Source: Pelobates cultripes
Lineage: Eukaryota > Chordata > Amphibia > Anura > Pelobatidae
Direction of reading: 5' to 3'
Length of the DNA stretch: 64,000 nt
Assembly: GCA_933207985.1 (NCBI GenBank)
Contig: OW240913.1
Span: 274,775,346-274,839,345, forward strand
The position numbers and the translations under genes were made by a program. This document shows positions 1 through 9,849 of this stretch, in pieces. Under the pieces are notes generated by a model. That model was not told the origin of the DNA. It ran no database searches and worked only from the letters and a program-made list of their open reading frames with translations. Positions within the stretch are counted from its first letter, which is position 1. Each line of letters begins with the position of its first letter.

Positions 1-112
1 GCAGCCCATAGATTTGGGGGCAGCAGCCCATAGATTTGGGGGGGCAGCAGCCCATAGATTTGGGGGGGCAGCAGCCCATAGATTTGGGGAGGGGGCAGCA
101 GCCTATAGATAT
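1..112. repeat. Tandem repeat, about 25-bp unit
   Basis: Four copies of a unit reading roughly GCAGCAGCCCATAGATTTGG plus a variable G run, ending in a degenerate copy that drifts into ATATA. The array is cut by the window edge, so its full length is unknown. No coding signal. Confidence 0.9.
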
Positions 113-600
113 ATAGAAATGAACAGGAAGGGTCAGCAAGGAGCTTGAAGGTAAAGCAGCACAAAGGTAAAGTAGAAGGAGCAGAAAGGGTCAGAAATGA
201 GCTGGAAGGGGCAGAAGGAGCACAAACATAAAGTAGGAGAATGAGCAGGAAGGGCCTGCAAGGAGCAGGAAGGAGCACAAAGGGACAGCAAGGGGCACAA
301 AGGTAAAGGAGCAGAAAGAATCAGAAGGAGCACAAAGGTAAAGTAGGAGAAAGAGCAGAAAGGGACAGCAAGGAGCACAAAGGTAAAGTAGAAAAGGGAG
401 CAGAAAGGGTCTGCAAGGAGCAGAAAGGGATCAGAAAGAGAAAGGAGCAGAAGGGCGCAAAATAAGCAGAAAGTAGCAGAAAGGTAAAAGAGCAGAAGGG
501 GCCAAGTATAGAAAACAGTGTCAGAAGAAAAAAAAAGACTGTCAAATGAAGGAGAGGAAAAGGAGATTGGAGCAGGAAGGACAAATGAAGTGAACCCTCC
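113..600. repeat. Purine-rich minisatellite
   Basis: Almost pure A/G on the plus strand, built from degenerate units containing AAGGAGCAGAAAGGGTCAG and AGCACAAAGGTAAAGTAG. The long open frames on the minus strand here are translations of this low-complexity repeat and not genes. Confidence 0.85.
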
Positions 601-723
601 ATTTTATTCTGGACACCACATCATAGGGCTTTGGTACCTGGGCCTGGCAGGGAAACGCTGGACCTTCTCATCCCCAAAGGTAAAAAAATATCGGTGTTAA
701 TGTGTTCACTTTTATTTACTGAG

Positions 724-925
724 TGTCAGGAAGCACAGAGTGCCGTTGGGTAGGGGTGTTGCTGATTGGCTAGAGCGGTCAGCTGGCACTCTAAGCCAAT
801 CAGTAGCTCCCCATTCATAAAAAATATTTTATGAACCGGGAACTAGCGATTGGCTTAGAGCGTCAACTGACCACTCTAGCCAATCAGCGGCACCCATGCC
901 TGACGTCAATCTGCACTTCCTGACA
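724..925. repeat. Foldback (inverted-repeat) element
   Basis: Arms of about 90 bp begin TGTCAGGAAG and end CTTCCTGACA. Both arms carry a GATTGGCTAGAG / CTCTAGCCAATC pair and a CTAAGCCAATC / GATTGGCTTAG pair. The loop is a short A/T stretch near 815-835. It could be a MITE with long terminal inverted repeats; I found no clear target-site duplication. Confidence 0.75.
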
Positions 926-1011
926 GTCTGTTTCAGAAGCCAAATACCACTGAGCGACCTGGAGCTGGCGGAAGCCTTTGGGGTTAAACCATTTGAGAGC
1001 GATTTAACCCC

Positions 1012-1100
1012 TTAAAGGAAACCGAGCACCCAGGGGCTTCCTGGCATCATAGCATTTTCATTTAGGTGAAGTTGTTATGGTGACCAGAAATGTCCTTTAA
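1012..1100. mobile_element. Small TTAA MITE (T2/Kolobok-type)
   Basis: An 89-bp element bounded by TTAAAGGA and its reverse complement TCCTTTAA, so both ends carry the TTAA target. The TTAAAGG terminus matches the T2-type MITEs known from Xenopus; assignment to that superfamily is inference. Confidence 0.65.
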
Positions 1101-1105
1101 TTTGC

Positions 1106-1175
1106 TTAAAGGAACACTATAGTGTCAGGAATACAAACATATATTCCTGACACCATACTTGTGAAAACACTATTC
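1106..1175 (+). mobile_element. MITE family A, 5' fragment
   Basis: Begins TTAAAGGAACACTATAGTG and continues through the ATACAAACATATATTCCTGAC hairpin typical of family A (complete copy at 23677-24165). Only about 70 bp are recognisable; 1176-1455 downstream holds nothing I recognise. Confidence 0.65.
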
Positions 1176-1455
1176 ACCCTGGCTTTATGTGATAATGGCT
1201 ATGCCCCTTCCCTTTCATGACACTGTCAAAAAGGTACCAAGCATGGATGTCATTACAATTATGCCCCCCCCTGGAAAAATTCCTGTGGACGCCCATGTAA
1301 CAGAAGGGCTGGGGAAGGGGAGAAAGACAAAGGGCTGTGGCCTAGAGACACATGAAAGGGGTTTGTCGGAGAAAGACACAAACAAAATCCATCTTCACTT
1401 GTGTCTCCTGCTCTCCCTGTAATTTAGCATTGACTGGTAAGATAAAGACTTTGTA

Positions 1456-1880
1456 TTAAAGGGACACTATAGTTACCTGATCTTCTACAGTTTAATGTAG
1501 TGGTCCTGGTGTCTATAGCCTGTCCCTGTATGCTGAGCACTGTAAATGCTACCTTTTCAGAGAAAAGGCAGTGTTTACACTGTTGCCTAGGAACATCTCT
1601 AGTGACAGTCACTCAGACGGCCACTAGAGCTGCTTCCTAGTCCAATGCACAGTGTGCAGCACCTATGTTGAGCATTTCCACGCTCTGCATGGAGGCGCTG
1701 AATGCTCCACATAGAGATGCACTGATGCAATGCATCTCTATGAGGAGATGCTGATTGGTGCAATGAAATGCAGCGTTTTGCCACACATGCGCAATAGCCT
1801 CCCAATGCTTTGCTATGGGATTTAGATTGGCGTTGACTGAGATCATCAACTTGTCACCCAAAGTGAAAAGCACACTCTTG
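1456..1880 (-). mobile_element. MITE family A, 3'-truncated copy in reverse orientation
   Basis: Starts TTAAAGGGACACTATAG and matches the reverse complement of the 23677-24165 copy through the GAGAAAAGGCA, CAGACGGCCACTAGAG, CACGCTCTGCATGGAGGCG and CAATGCTTTGC blocks. The opposite terminus is missing, so the copy is truncated near 1880. Confidence 0.75.
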
Positions 1881-1971
1881 TTACTTCAAATTAAGCAAGA
1901 TAACGTCATTTTTTTTTTACTGCTGTGCAATAACATACATTCACAATTTCAGTCCAATTAGAAAACTTTCC

Positions 1972-2043
1972 TTAACCCCTTAAGGACCAAACTTAAATGA
2001 ATAAAAGGGAATCATGACATGTCATGTGTCCTTAAAGGGTTAA
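1972..2043. mobile_element. 72-bp TTAA palindromic MITE
   Basis: Bounded by TTAACCCCTTAAGGACCAA and GTGTCCTTAAAGGGTTAA, with a central ATGACATGTCAT palindrome. Its right TTAA is also the left TTAA of the next MITE, so the two elements abut and share one target site. Confidence 0.75.
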
Positions 2044-2256
2044 AGGACCACTATAGTGCCAGGAAAACAAACTCGTTTTCCTGGCACTATAGTGTCCTGA
2101 GGGTGCCAGGACAGCCACTAGAGGCTGGATTAACCCATAGGTAAACATAGCAGTTTCTGCTATGTTTACAGCAGGTAGGGTTAATTCTAGATGGATCTGG
2201 CACCCAGATCACTTCATTGAGCTGAAGTGGTCTGGGTGCCTATAGTGGTCCTTTAA
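2040..2256 (+). mobile_element. MITE family B (217 bp)
   Basis: Complete TTAA-to-TTAA element beginning TTAAAGGACCACTATAGTG and ending ACTATAGTGGTCCTTTAA-like sequence. It contains an internal hairpin around CCAGGAAAACAAACTCGTTTTCCTGG split here by its loop, and the family B 3' signature CTGAAGTGGTCTGGGTGCC. A longer relative is at 40017-40511. Confidence 0.85.
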
Positions 2257-3035
2257 TATGTCAAGGTAGTTGGACTGAAACATTGATTATATGCAAATGC
2301 ACGTCTGCTTACAACAAATCCGCTCTTTTGTTTATTTTGAAGCACTATGAGTTCTTTCTTTCTCGTTTGAGTGATAGCTTTCAGTTTTAATTTTTTTTTC
2401 CCGCTTTCATATCAGTACGCAATGCTGGCACGATGCATTATGGGGCTGGTATAGAATTTTTTTTACAGGGCTGCTTTTCACTCCCAGTTCGGCCCTGCGA
2501 GTAATCCACTGCAAAATGTATATAGTGCAGTCATCTTTCACTTTTTGAGGCCCCTAAAAATATTATTACATGGTGCCCCATTATTGCTATGTCTCTAATT
2601 TATCCAACTCTTTAAACATTTATATCACCGCATAAGACATACTTATTTGCTTGTTAAAGCAGTATCTTTTTCTATATTTGCTTAATATTCCATGTAGTTC
2701 CTTAAAATACCCTCTGGGACTACTGCTCATCAAAAACACATTGCAAATAGACAAAAGATCAGTTGGTATGTTTGATATCAACAGCTGCTTACAATACTTA
2801 GACACTATGAAACAAGAACACATCACTGCTCTCAAAAGACTATTGTGGCATTCAGCTATCTAATTAATACATGCATGTTATTCAATAAAAATGTAAAACA
2901 GGAGTAGATTGTGTTTATACACAATAGTGATTAATTGCAGCACAAGCACAAAAGATTCACACTCCATGTAATAACTGAACATGTAATAACTGAACATGCT
3001 ATTTTTAGTACAGTACCTTAACCCCTTGGTGACTG
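2257..3035. other. No recognised feature
   Basis: AT-rich sequence with no convincing gene or repeat. The two overlapping open frames at 2620-2863 on opposite strands have no recognisable domain and look like chance ORFs. Confidence 0.5.
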
Positions 3036-3039
3036 ATAT

Positions 3040-3250
3040 TCATGTATTTATAAATCAGCATTTATTTAAGCGCCAACATATTCCACACTTCTGAACATTT
3101 AGAGGAGACGTTACAATATACACAGACCAATACAAAAGGAAAACAGGGCCCTGTCCATGAGCTGAGATCTAGCCATTGTAGCTAGATTCTCCTTTAATTG
3201 TTCAACGCTATGGAATATGTTGGCGCTTTACAAATGCCGGTTACAAATAA
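3040..3250 (-). repeat. Dispersed retroposon end fragment
   Basis: Carries AAGCGCCAACATATTCC on one side and GGAATATGTTGGCGCTTTAC followed by A-rich ACAAATAAATAAAATC on the other. The GGCGCT...AAATAAA tail is a widespread amphibian retroposon end. Shorter relatives occur at 27897-27960 and 53645-53705. Family name not assigned. Confidence 0.5.
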
Positions 3251-3840
3251 ATAAAATCACACTGTGTCTGCAAGGATATTGCTATTTTAGGATGCCTCAC
3301 TAGTAAGACATCACAGTGGTTAGTACCTACCAAAAGTGGTGCAAGGAAGGACAACCGGTGAATCAGTATAAGAGTTATGGATACCCAAGGCTCATTGATG
3401 CACATAACGAAAGCTAGCCCAGCTGGCCCGATCACATAGAAGAGCTAGTGCAGATCAAATTACTGAAAAACTAAATGCTGGTCATGATAGAAAGCTGTCA
3501 GAACACACAGTGCATTGCAGTTTGCTAAACATGGGGCTGTGTAGATGCAGCCGGTCAGAGTGCCCATCTGTACACCGCTGAATGCTCCTTTAATAGGGAT
3601 GTGAGTGTAAATACTGGACCATTAAGCAATGGAAGAAGGTTGTCTGGTCTGATAAATCGGCAGCATGGGAGGAAGTGACGACCATGAATCAGGTTCTCCC
3701 ACAGAGACGATGAGCCGCTTGGGAGAGAGTGTGAGAGCCAACAAGCAGAGCCAGACCCCAACTCCCAAGCACCCTAGCCAGCACACTGGACCCCAGGAAA
3801 GGTACCAGCAAAGGTAGGAAACTAGCTTTAAAAGTGTAAA
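3251..3840. other. No gene recognised; possible element 5' body
   Basis: No domain or ORF of note. The last part (about 3730-3835) contains CACTGGACCCCAGGAAAGG and a GGTAGG step just before a TG-rich array, an arrangement repeated at 44455-44530, so it may be the unique part of a minisatellite-bearing element. Confidence 0.35.
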
Positions 3841-3975
3841 GTTTGTGTGTATGAGTATGTCTGTGTGTGTCAGTATGCCTGTGTGTGTGTGTGTGTCTGT
3901 CTGTATGTCTGTGTGTGTGTCAGTATGTCTGTCAATGTGTGTGCAAGTGTGTGTGTGTCAGTATGTCTGTCTGTG
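3841..3975. repeat. TG-rich minisatellite
   Basis: Runs of GTGTGT interrupted by CAGTATGTCTG and ATGCCTG. Low complexity; the apparent Cys/Val-rich ORF is a translation of the repeat. Confidence 0.9.
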
Positions 3976-3979
3976 TATA

Positions 3980-4052
3980 ATCAAGCCTGAAGGCAATGAT
4001 TATACTCACCAGAACAACTACATTAACATGTAGTTGTTCTGGTGACTACAGT
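3980..4052 (+). mobile_element. MITE family A, 3' end fragment
   Basis: GCCTGAAGGCAATGATTATA followed by CAGAACAACTAC and GTAGTTGTTCTGGTGACTA matches the 3' end of family A at 51018-51085. The terminal CCTTTAA is lost where the GC-rich module at 4053 begins. Confidence 0.6.
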
Positions 4053-4430
4053 CAGGGCCGGACTGGCCCACCGGGATACCGGGAAATTTCCCGGTGGGCC
4101 GCCGCACCTGGGGCCGGTCTGACAGCCCTGATCATTGGGCTGACAGCTCCTGTAATCCCGGCTGGCCATGTGTGAGCTGTGCGGCCGCACAGAGCCCCAT
4201 GGGAGCAGGGGGAGCCAGGCGGCCGGCACAGCTCACACATGGCCGGCCGGGATCATAAAGAAAATAGATTTGCGGCGGGGGCGGGGCTTATGTGTGACGG
4301 GGCGGGGCTAGCGTGTGGCGGGGCTTACTGTGCGGCGGCGGCCTGGCTGACTGCAGCATGGGAAGCAGGAAGGAATCCCTGCTTCCCCAACAACCAGCCT
4401 CCAGGAGCTCCAAGCAGGAGGTAAGAAGCA
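4053..4430 (+). mobile_element. GC-rich dispersed module preceding a TG array
   Basis: Starts CAGGGCCGGACTGGCCCACC and forms a hairpin (GGCCCACCGGGA with TCCCGGTGGGCC, about 4065-4101). A diverged copy begins at 57120 and a partial one lies near 34140. The unit ends in an exon-like CAGGAGGTAAGAAGCAGG step directly before the TG minisatellite. The CAGGGCCGG start is hAT-like, but the other terminus is not identified. The open frames here are short and without domains. Confidence 0.55.
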
Positions 4431-4476
4431 GGTCAGTGTGTCTGTGTGAGTGTGTGACTGTCTGTGAGTGTGTGAC

Positions 4477-4511
<35 letters not shown>

Positions 4512-5090
4512 CTGTCTGTGTGACTGTCTGTCTGTGTGTGACTGTGTCTGTGTGTGTGTGACTGTCTGTGTGTGTGTGACTGCCTGTGTGACTGTCTGTG
4601 TGTGTGTGACTGTGTCTGTGTGTGACTGTGTGTTTGTGTGACTGTCTGTGTGTGACTGTCTGTGAGTGTGTGACTGTCTGTGTGTGTGTGTGTGTGACTG
4701 TCTGTGTGTGACTGCCTGTGAGTGTGTGACTGTCTGTGTGTGTGTGTGACTGTCTGTGTGAGTGTGTGACTGCCTGTGAGTGTGTGACTGTCTGTGTGTG
4801 TGTGTGAGTGTGTGGCTGTCTGCCTGTCTTTGTATGTGTGGGTGTTTGCCTCGGTGTCAGTGACTGTCTGCCGGTGTGTGTGTGTGTGTGTGTGTGGCTG
4901 TCTGCCTGGGTTACTGTCTGCCTGTGTGTGTGTGTGTGGCTGTCTGCCTGGGTGTCAGTGACTGTCTGCCTCTGTGTGTGTGTGTGCGCGCATCTGCTAG
5001 TGAGGGAGCCTCTGTGTGTGTGCCTGCTAGTGAGTTTGTGTGTGTGTGCCTGCTAGTGAGTGAGCTTGTTTGTAGGGATCATGTGTGTGT
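4431..5090. repeat. TG/CTGTC minisatellite
   Basis: About 660 bp of TGTGTGACTGTCTG and related units with local changes to TGACTGCCTG and TGGCTGTCTGCC. All ORFs here are Cys/Val-rich repeat translations and not genes. Confidence 0.95.
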
Positions 5091-5530
5091 GTGTGTGTGT
5101 TAGTGAGCTTGTCTGTAAAGAGCATGGGTGTGTCGGAGCCTGTCGGTGGTGAGCATGTGTGTACAGTGAGCTTGTTTGTAGTAAGCATGAGTGTGATCGT
5201 GAGCTTGTCTGTAGTGACCATATGTGTGTCAGTGAGCTTGTCTGTAGTGAGCATGTGTATGTCAGTGAGCTTGTCTGTAGTGAATCTGTGTGTTAGTGAG
5301 CTCTTCTGTAGGGAGCGTGTGTGTCAATGGGCTTGTCTGTAGGGAGAGTGTGTGCGCATCAGTGAGCTTGTCTGTAGTGAGCGTGTGTGTGTGACAGTGA
5401 GCTTGTCTATAGTAAGCTTGTGTGTGTGTATCAGAGTTTGTCTGTACTAAAGTTGTGTGTGTGCCAGTAACCTTGTCTGTGTCTGTCAATGAGCCTATTT
5501 GTGTGCATCAGTAACATTGTCTGTCTGTGT
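5091..5530. repeat. Minisatellite, about 36-bp unit
   Basis: A more complex continuation of the preceding array: repeated AGTGAGCTTGTCTGTAGTGA plus GCATGTGTGTGTC, roughly twelve copies. Unit boundaries drift, as in an old array. Confidence 0.9.
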
Positions 5531-5622
5531 GTGAGTATGCTTTACTGTATAATTTAATTACCCTAAAAGAACTAATATTTTGAATTAGAAGAAGAAATGT
5601 ATCAATAAAAAAAATAAAAAAA

Positions 5623-5624
<2 letters not shown>

Positions 5625-5660
<36 letters not shown>
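5625..5660. repeat. (TA)n microsatellite
   Basis: Uninterrupted TA dinucleotides flanking the left side of the foldback at 5700-5919; a second (TA)n flanks its right side. Confidence 0.9.
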
Positions 5661-5699
5661 TGTTGCATCACCAGGGCTCCAGTATCCAGTATATATATA

Positions 5700-5918
5700 G
5701 GCAATTGAAATAGTTGGCTGCACTCTCGGATTTCCTTAAAATTTTACTTTTATTGAAATATTTAAGAGAAGATCAACGTTTCAGTCCCTCTTGTGGACTT
5801 GCATCAGGATCATGACGAAAGTCCACAAGAGGGACTGAAACATTCATCTTCTCTTAAATATTTCAATAAAAGTTACATTTTCAGGAAATTCGAGAGTGCA
5901 GCCAACTATTTCAATTGC

Positions 5919-5919
<1 letters not shown>
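5700..5919. repeat. Foldback flanked by (TA)n, with Penelope-type motif
   Basis: Inverted arms of about 100 bp: GGCAATTGAAATAGTTGGCT at the left and AGCCAACTATTTCAATTGCC at the right. Each arm contains a GTTTCAGTCCCTCTTGTGGA / TCCACAAGAGGGACTGAAAC pair around a short loop near 5800-5815. The 'gtttca...cctct' core resembles the 'gacgtttcgacccctca' motif at the end of the adjacent Penelope-like element, so this may be an inverted pair of Penelope terminal repeats (inference). Confidence 0.75.

Positions 5920-5956
<37 letters not shown>
5920..5956. repeat. (TA)n microsatellite
   Basis: Pure TA repeat between the foldback and the Penelope-like element, mirroring the array at 5625-5660. Confidence 0.9.
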
Positions 5957-5957
<1 letters not shown>

Positions 5958-5960
<3 letters not shown>

Positions 5961-7200
5961 AAAAAGGATAATTTAGGCACTCACCCTTGAATTCATTCAA
6001 TATACCTGCCTTAGGTGCTTCCAACGTCCAAAATATATAAGTAAATCGATGAGATGGAGCACTCAAAAGGACTTCAGCAAAGTGTATTTATTGTAATAAA
6101 AAATTTACATTGTAGTGCAAATAATCTAAATCGACGTTTCGACCCCTCAGGGTCTTTTTCAAGATCAACTAACTTGTGAAATAAGCAAAGTTTATATACA
6201 TGTAAAGATATCGACTCACCAATCTTGTGTGCCACTGCTCATTCGAAACCCGGAAGTGTGACCGCGACCCACGTGATTCCCCGGCATGCGTCTAAACGTA
6301 CAACGTGGTTGCTAGGTGCTGGATGTATACAAAGTGATAAACGTAAGTTTAGATGCCCCTGTGATCGCGGAGACCAAGCAGAGTATAAGTGAACTAAAGT
6401 GCCCCAGTGTCTGTGGTCTCAAAAGGGACCTGCAGAGTGAATAAAAGTTTAAAATCAACTGGAAGATATCCCAACATTTAATTGAATCTAATAAAATGTG
6501 AGAGTCTGAACCAAACAGTGTCAGAGGGACAATTTGATGTTACTGAGTAAAGTACCATGCATGAAGAAATAAGTGAGATAAGTGTCATAAAAGTGAAAAC
6601 ACTGAAATGAAACAGATCTTAATACATACTGTAACATCTAGCTGAACCCATCATGTGTATATATTTAAATCCATGAAACTATGGCTGGTAACAAAAACCA
6701 GTATCTCATATCATATATGCAAGAGTTACGGATGATACATTAAACCACATAAAGAATATTAGAAACTTGAAAAATATTAAAAATATTCAAAAATATTGGA
6801 AAATATTAGAAAATGTTAAAGAAAGCTGTTAGAGAAACATAGAAAATGATATGTATTCATTAAGTCCTTTAGGGGTAACTGTGTCTAAACGGTGAATCCA
6901 ATAAGTTTCTCGTTGAAGAAGCAACTTCGATCTGTCTCCTCCTCTAGGATTGGGGGGGACATGGTCAATGGCTGTAAATCTAAGTGTTGGCAGTCTATGC
7001 ATTGCTTGGAGAAAATGTTTCACAACTGGTTTATCCGATTTTTGATCTCTAAAGGCAGTGGTGATGGTAGATCTGTGACCTCGAACCATCTCTATTTTCC
7101 GCATCCGATGCTGATTCTCCTGAACTGGTGTCTATAGTTTGAAATAAAGGCTTCTTGATGCGATGTTTATATTTAGGAAATGATTCTCTATTAGGTGTCC
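5958..7200 (-). mobile_element. Penelope-like element 1, 5'-truncated
   Basis: Minus-strand fragment holding the C-terminal end of the endonuclease domain and a long 3' region with the ATCGACGTTTCGACCCCTCA...CTTTTTCAAGAT signature seen at the ends of vertebrate Penelope-like elements. The RT and most of the GIY-YIG domain are absent. The upstream boundary near 7200 is approximate; a MITE follows at 7208. Confidence 0.75.
6829..7104 (-). pseudogene. Penelope-like element C-terminal endonuclease fragment
   Basis: The 91-codon frame contains LRFTAIDHVPP, RGGDRSKLLLQRETYWIHRL and a PKGLNEYISF end, the conserved C-terminal segment after the GIY-YIG endonuclease of Penelope-like retroelements. These proteins pair a telomerase-related RT with a GIY-YIG nuclease that nicks target DNA. 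The catalytic GIY-YIG core lies upstream and is missing, so the fragment cannot be active. The start codon at 7104 is simply the first Met of the remaining frame. Confidence 0.8.
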
Positions 7201-7207
7201 TAATAGT

Positions 7208-7305
7208 GGGCTGGGGGGGGGGGGGCAAGCCACCTAAATAGTGGGTTTAACACTATAGGATCCGGAACACATGTTTGTGTTCCTGACCCTATAGTGTTCC
7301 TTTAA
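7208..7305 (-). mobile_element. MITE family A, terminal fragment
   Basis: The right end reads CCTATAGTGTTCCTTTAA, and the interior carries the GTTTGTGTTCCTGACC hairpin followed by a G-run/GCAAGCCACC block, the reverse complement of the 23677-24165 copy. About 98 bp remain. Confidence 0.75.
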
Positions 7306-7723
7306 TAAGAGGTCTTTTCTCACCTGTAAATCAGCACCTCTACATGGATTCCTGGGCTGAAGAATTGAGTTACAGGGACAACAGGTGAGACTCCTTTCAG
7401 GCAGTTGTCCTGCTCTCCAACCATAGCAAACACAGCACATGAGCTTTGGTTGCTATTAATCCTTTCTAGCCATTGCTGCTAGCACTGATTAGGAAGAATA
7501 ACTTTAGACGCCAACATGCTGACAATTAATACAGTGTGTTGGAGTCAAAGTGGAGGTTTGCAGTGCTTTTAGAAGTGAAAGCCAATGAAAGCAGACTGGA
7601 GGTGGACAGGAGGTGGGTGTTACAGATGTGTAGCACCCTCAAAGCTGGGCACAGGGCAGCGCTGTAAGTGAGGTGAGTTTACTTTTAAATATTTTACAAT
7701 GACTATATAATGTATCTGGATAA
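7306..7723. other. No recognised feature
   Basis: Unremarkable sequence between a MITE fragment and the Gypsy element's target-site duplication. No coding or repeat signal I can support. Confidence 0.5.
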
Positions 7724-7728
7724 ATGAT

Positions 7729-8263
7729 TGTCAGGATACTGACAGGGATCCAATACGCAGAGTGCGGACAGAAGGAGGTACGTATACCGGACCTTAGAAT
7801 GGCCGGACTAACGTAGGGACAAAGCAAGAATAGTCAAAAGGTAAGCCGAGGTCGAGGGAGCCGGAGGACAGGAAAGCAAGATACAAGCCGAGTCAAAGGA
7901 GAGGAGAGGACAACAGGACAAAAGACAAGCAAGGGTCAAAACCGGAAACACAAGATAAAGAACGCGCTGAGTGACTAGCAAGCTAGAACCACGACAGGGC
8001 AATGAGCAGTAGTAAAGGTTTCCTTTAAATACCCTGTTACCTAAATAGAGACCACGCCCCCAAAAGGTCCGGAATAGCGGTTCCCGGCACTTCATGCAAA
8101 TGCCGACGTCATGACGTCGACGCTAGCCGTCGCGTCATAAAAGGGGGAGGAGCTAGCGCGGCCGGCGCGAAAACGGCCGGAATATGCCGAAATGCTAGGG
8201 GCAGGGAGCCCCTAAACAGAGAGGATGTCTTCCCTGGATTCAGCACCAACAGGTACCCTGACA
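7729..8263 (-). repeat. 3' LTR of the Gypsy element
   Basis: 535 bp, identical in length to the 5' LTR, with differences at 7873, 7878, 8093 and 8097. The pol reading frame continues about 50 bp into it, ending at 8212. Confidence 0.95.
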
Positions 8264-8720
8264 GTACCCCCCCTTCTAGAAACGCCCACCGGGCGGATGG
8301 GACCGGGCTTAGAAGGAAAACGAACGTGGAAGGCCCGAAGAAGACGAGGAGCATGCACGTCTATACCAGGAACCCAAGACCTCTCTTCTGGACCATAACC
8401 TTTCCAGTCTATGAGGTATTGCAGCTTCCCCCTAGAAATACGAGAATCAAGGATGGACTTGATGATATATTCCTCCTGACCATCCACACGGACCGAGGAT
8501 GGAGGAGCAGAGCGGGAGGAAAATCTGTTACAAACAAGAGGTTTCAATAAAGACACATGAAAAGAGTTAGGGATGCGTAGAGTAGGAGGTAGATCCAGCA
8601 AATAAGAAACCGGGTTGATCCTCCTCAGCACCCTGTAAGGACCAATGTAACGAGGAGCAAACTTCAAGGAAGGAACTTTCAGGCGAATGTGTCTGGTACA
8701 CAACCAGACCCTATCACCCG
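8212..8720 (-). pseudogene. pol: Pol, part 3: integrase GPY/F and chromodomain
   Basis: Frame numbered from 8703. YIGPYRVLRRI (19-29) is the GPY/F module of the integrase C-terminus, followed by FHVSLLKP. Residues about 78-128 are a chromodomain (EEYIIKSILDSR, LQYLIDWKGYG, RSWVP), the feature defining chromoviruses, thought to steer integration by binding modified histones. The aromatic residues Y79, W100 and Y103 are present. The last 16 or so residues are encoded inside the 3' LTR, with stop at 8212-8214. The piece is separated from the integrase core by a one-base frameshift. Confidence 0.92.
8264..8280 (-). promoter_or_regulatory. Polypurine tract
   Basis: Minus-strand TCTAGAAGGGGGGG followed by three bases and the 3' LTR. 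The position is right for plus-strand DNA priming. Confidence 0.8.
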
Positions 8721-8721
8721 G

Positions 8722-9849
8722 AGAAAATGCCTATCAGCATGTGACTTAAACACCGCGGAGCTACGTGCAAGAATTTGTCGAGTCTGATCCCACAACTTTC
8801 TCAGGTTGGCTATATGAATATCAACCGACGGTATACCCTGGGAAGGAGACACCGACGGAAGAACAGTAGGGTTAAAGCCATAGTTCAAGAAAAAGGGGCT
8901 ATTATGAGTGGAACCACAAACAAGGTTGTTGTGAGCAAACTCCGCCCAAGGAATCAGACCGACCCAGTCATCCTGGTGTTCAGAAACAAAACAACGTAGA
9001 TATTGCTCAATTTTTTGGTTAGTGCGTTCGGCTGCTCCGTTAGATTGAGGATGATAGGCCGAAGAAAAATTCAGTTTGATGCCCAACTGGGAACAGAAGG
9101 ATCTCCAAAAACGGGAAATAAATTGGGAACCCCTGTCTGACACAATCTCATTGGGAATACCATGTAAACGGAAAATTTCTCTAGCAAATATCACGGCCAG
9201 TTCAGGAGAGGACGGAAGTTTAGGCAAGAGAATGAAATGAGCCATTTTAGTAAACCTGTCAAGGACCGTGAGGATAACCGTATGCCTACTGGAAGCTGGT
9301 AGATCAACAATAAAATCCATAGCCAAACAAGCCCAAGGTTTGTTGGGAACGACTAAGGGCTGCAATAAACCACAAGGGAGATCCCGCGGAAGTTTATTCC
9401 TGACACAAACATTGCAAGCCTTGACAAAGTCTTCCACATCCCTACGTAAACCGGGCCACCAGAAGTCTTTGGAGATCAGGCAGTAAGTTTTGTGGATGCC
9501 GGGGTGACCAGCGAACTTGCTATCGTGAAAACAGCGAATAATGTCCACTTGGAATTTGGGAGACACGAACAAGCGGCCCACAGGAGTACGTTCGGGAGCA
9601 AGAGATTGTTCGTTCATAATATCAGCGAGCAATGGAGAGTGTATTTTGACATTGGTGTTGGCGATAATATTGACTTCAGGAATAATAGGGAACAAAGTGT
9701 CCTCTGTAGAGGTGATAGGTTCGTGCTGACGTGACAAAGCGTCTGCCTTAGTGTTCTTAGAACCAGGCCTGTAAGTAAGCATATAATTAAAGTGTGTAAG
9801 GAACATAGACCAACGTGCCTGCCTGGCAGATAATCTTTTGGCCTCCCCA
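8722..9849 (-). pseudogene. pol: Pol, part 2: end of RNase H and integrase core
   Basis: Numbering from the Met at 9806. Begins with the conserved RNase H end YRPGSKNTKADALSRQ (12-27). The integrase zinc-binding HHCC region follows with His101, His105, Cys131 and Cys134. The catalytic triad is Asp164 (AMDF), Asp224 (SDRGSQF) and Glu260 (GAAERTNQ), with 35 residues between the second Asp and Glu, the canonical DD35E spacing. Integrase inserts the cDNA into the genome and here would generate the observed 5-bp duplication. The frame is lost at about 8721-8730, beside a run of four identical bases, where the downstream GPY/F and chromodomain frame takes over. Confidence 0.93.

Noticed and set aside
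7808..8354. ORFs inside the left LTR (for example 95 codons at 7808-8095)
   Set aside because: The same frame recurs in the other LTR (12620-12814) as expected of duplicated non-coding sequence; no known LTR-encoded protein pattern.
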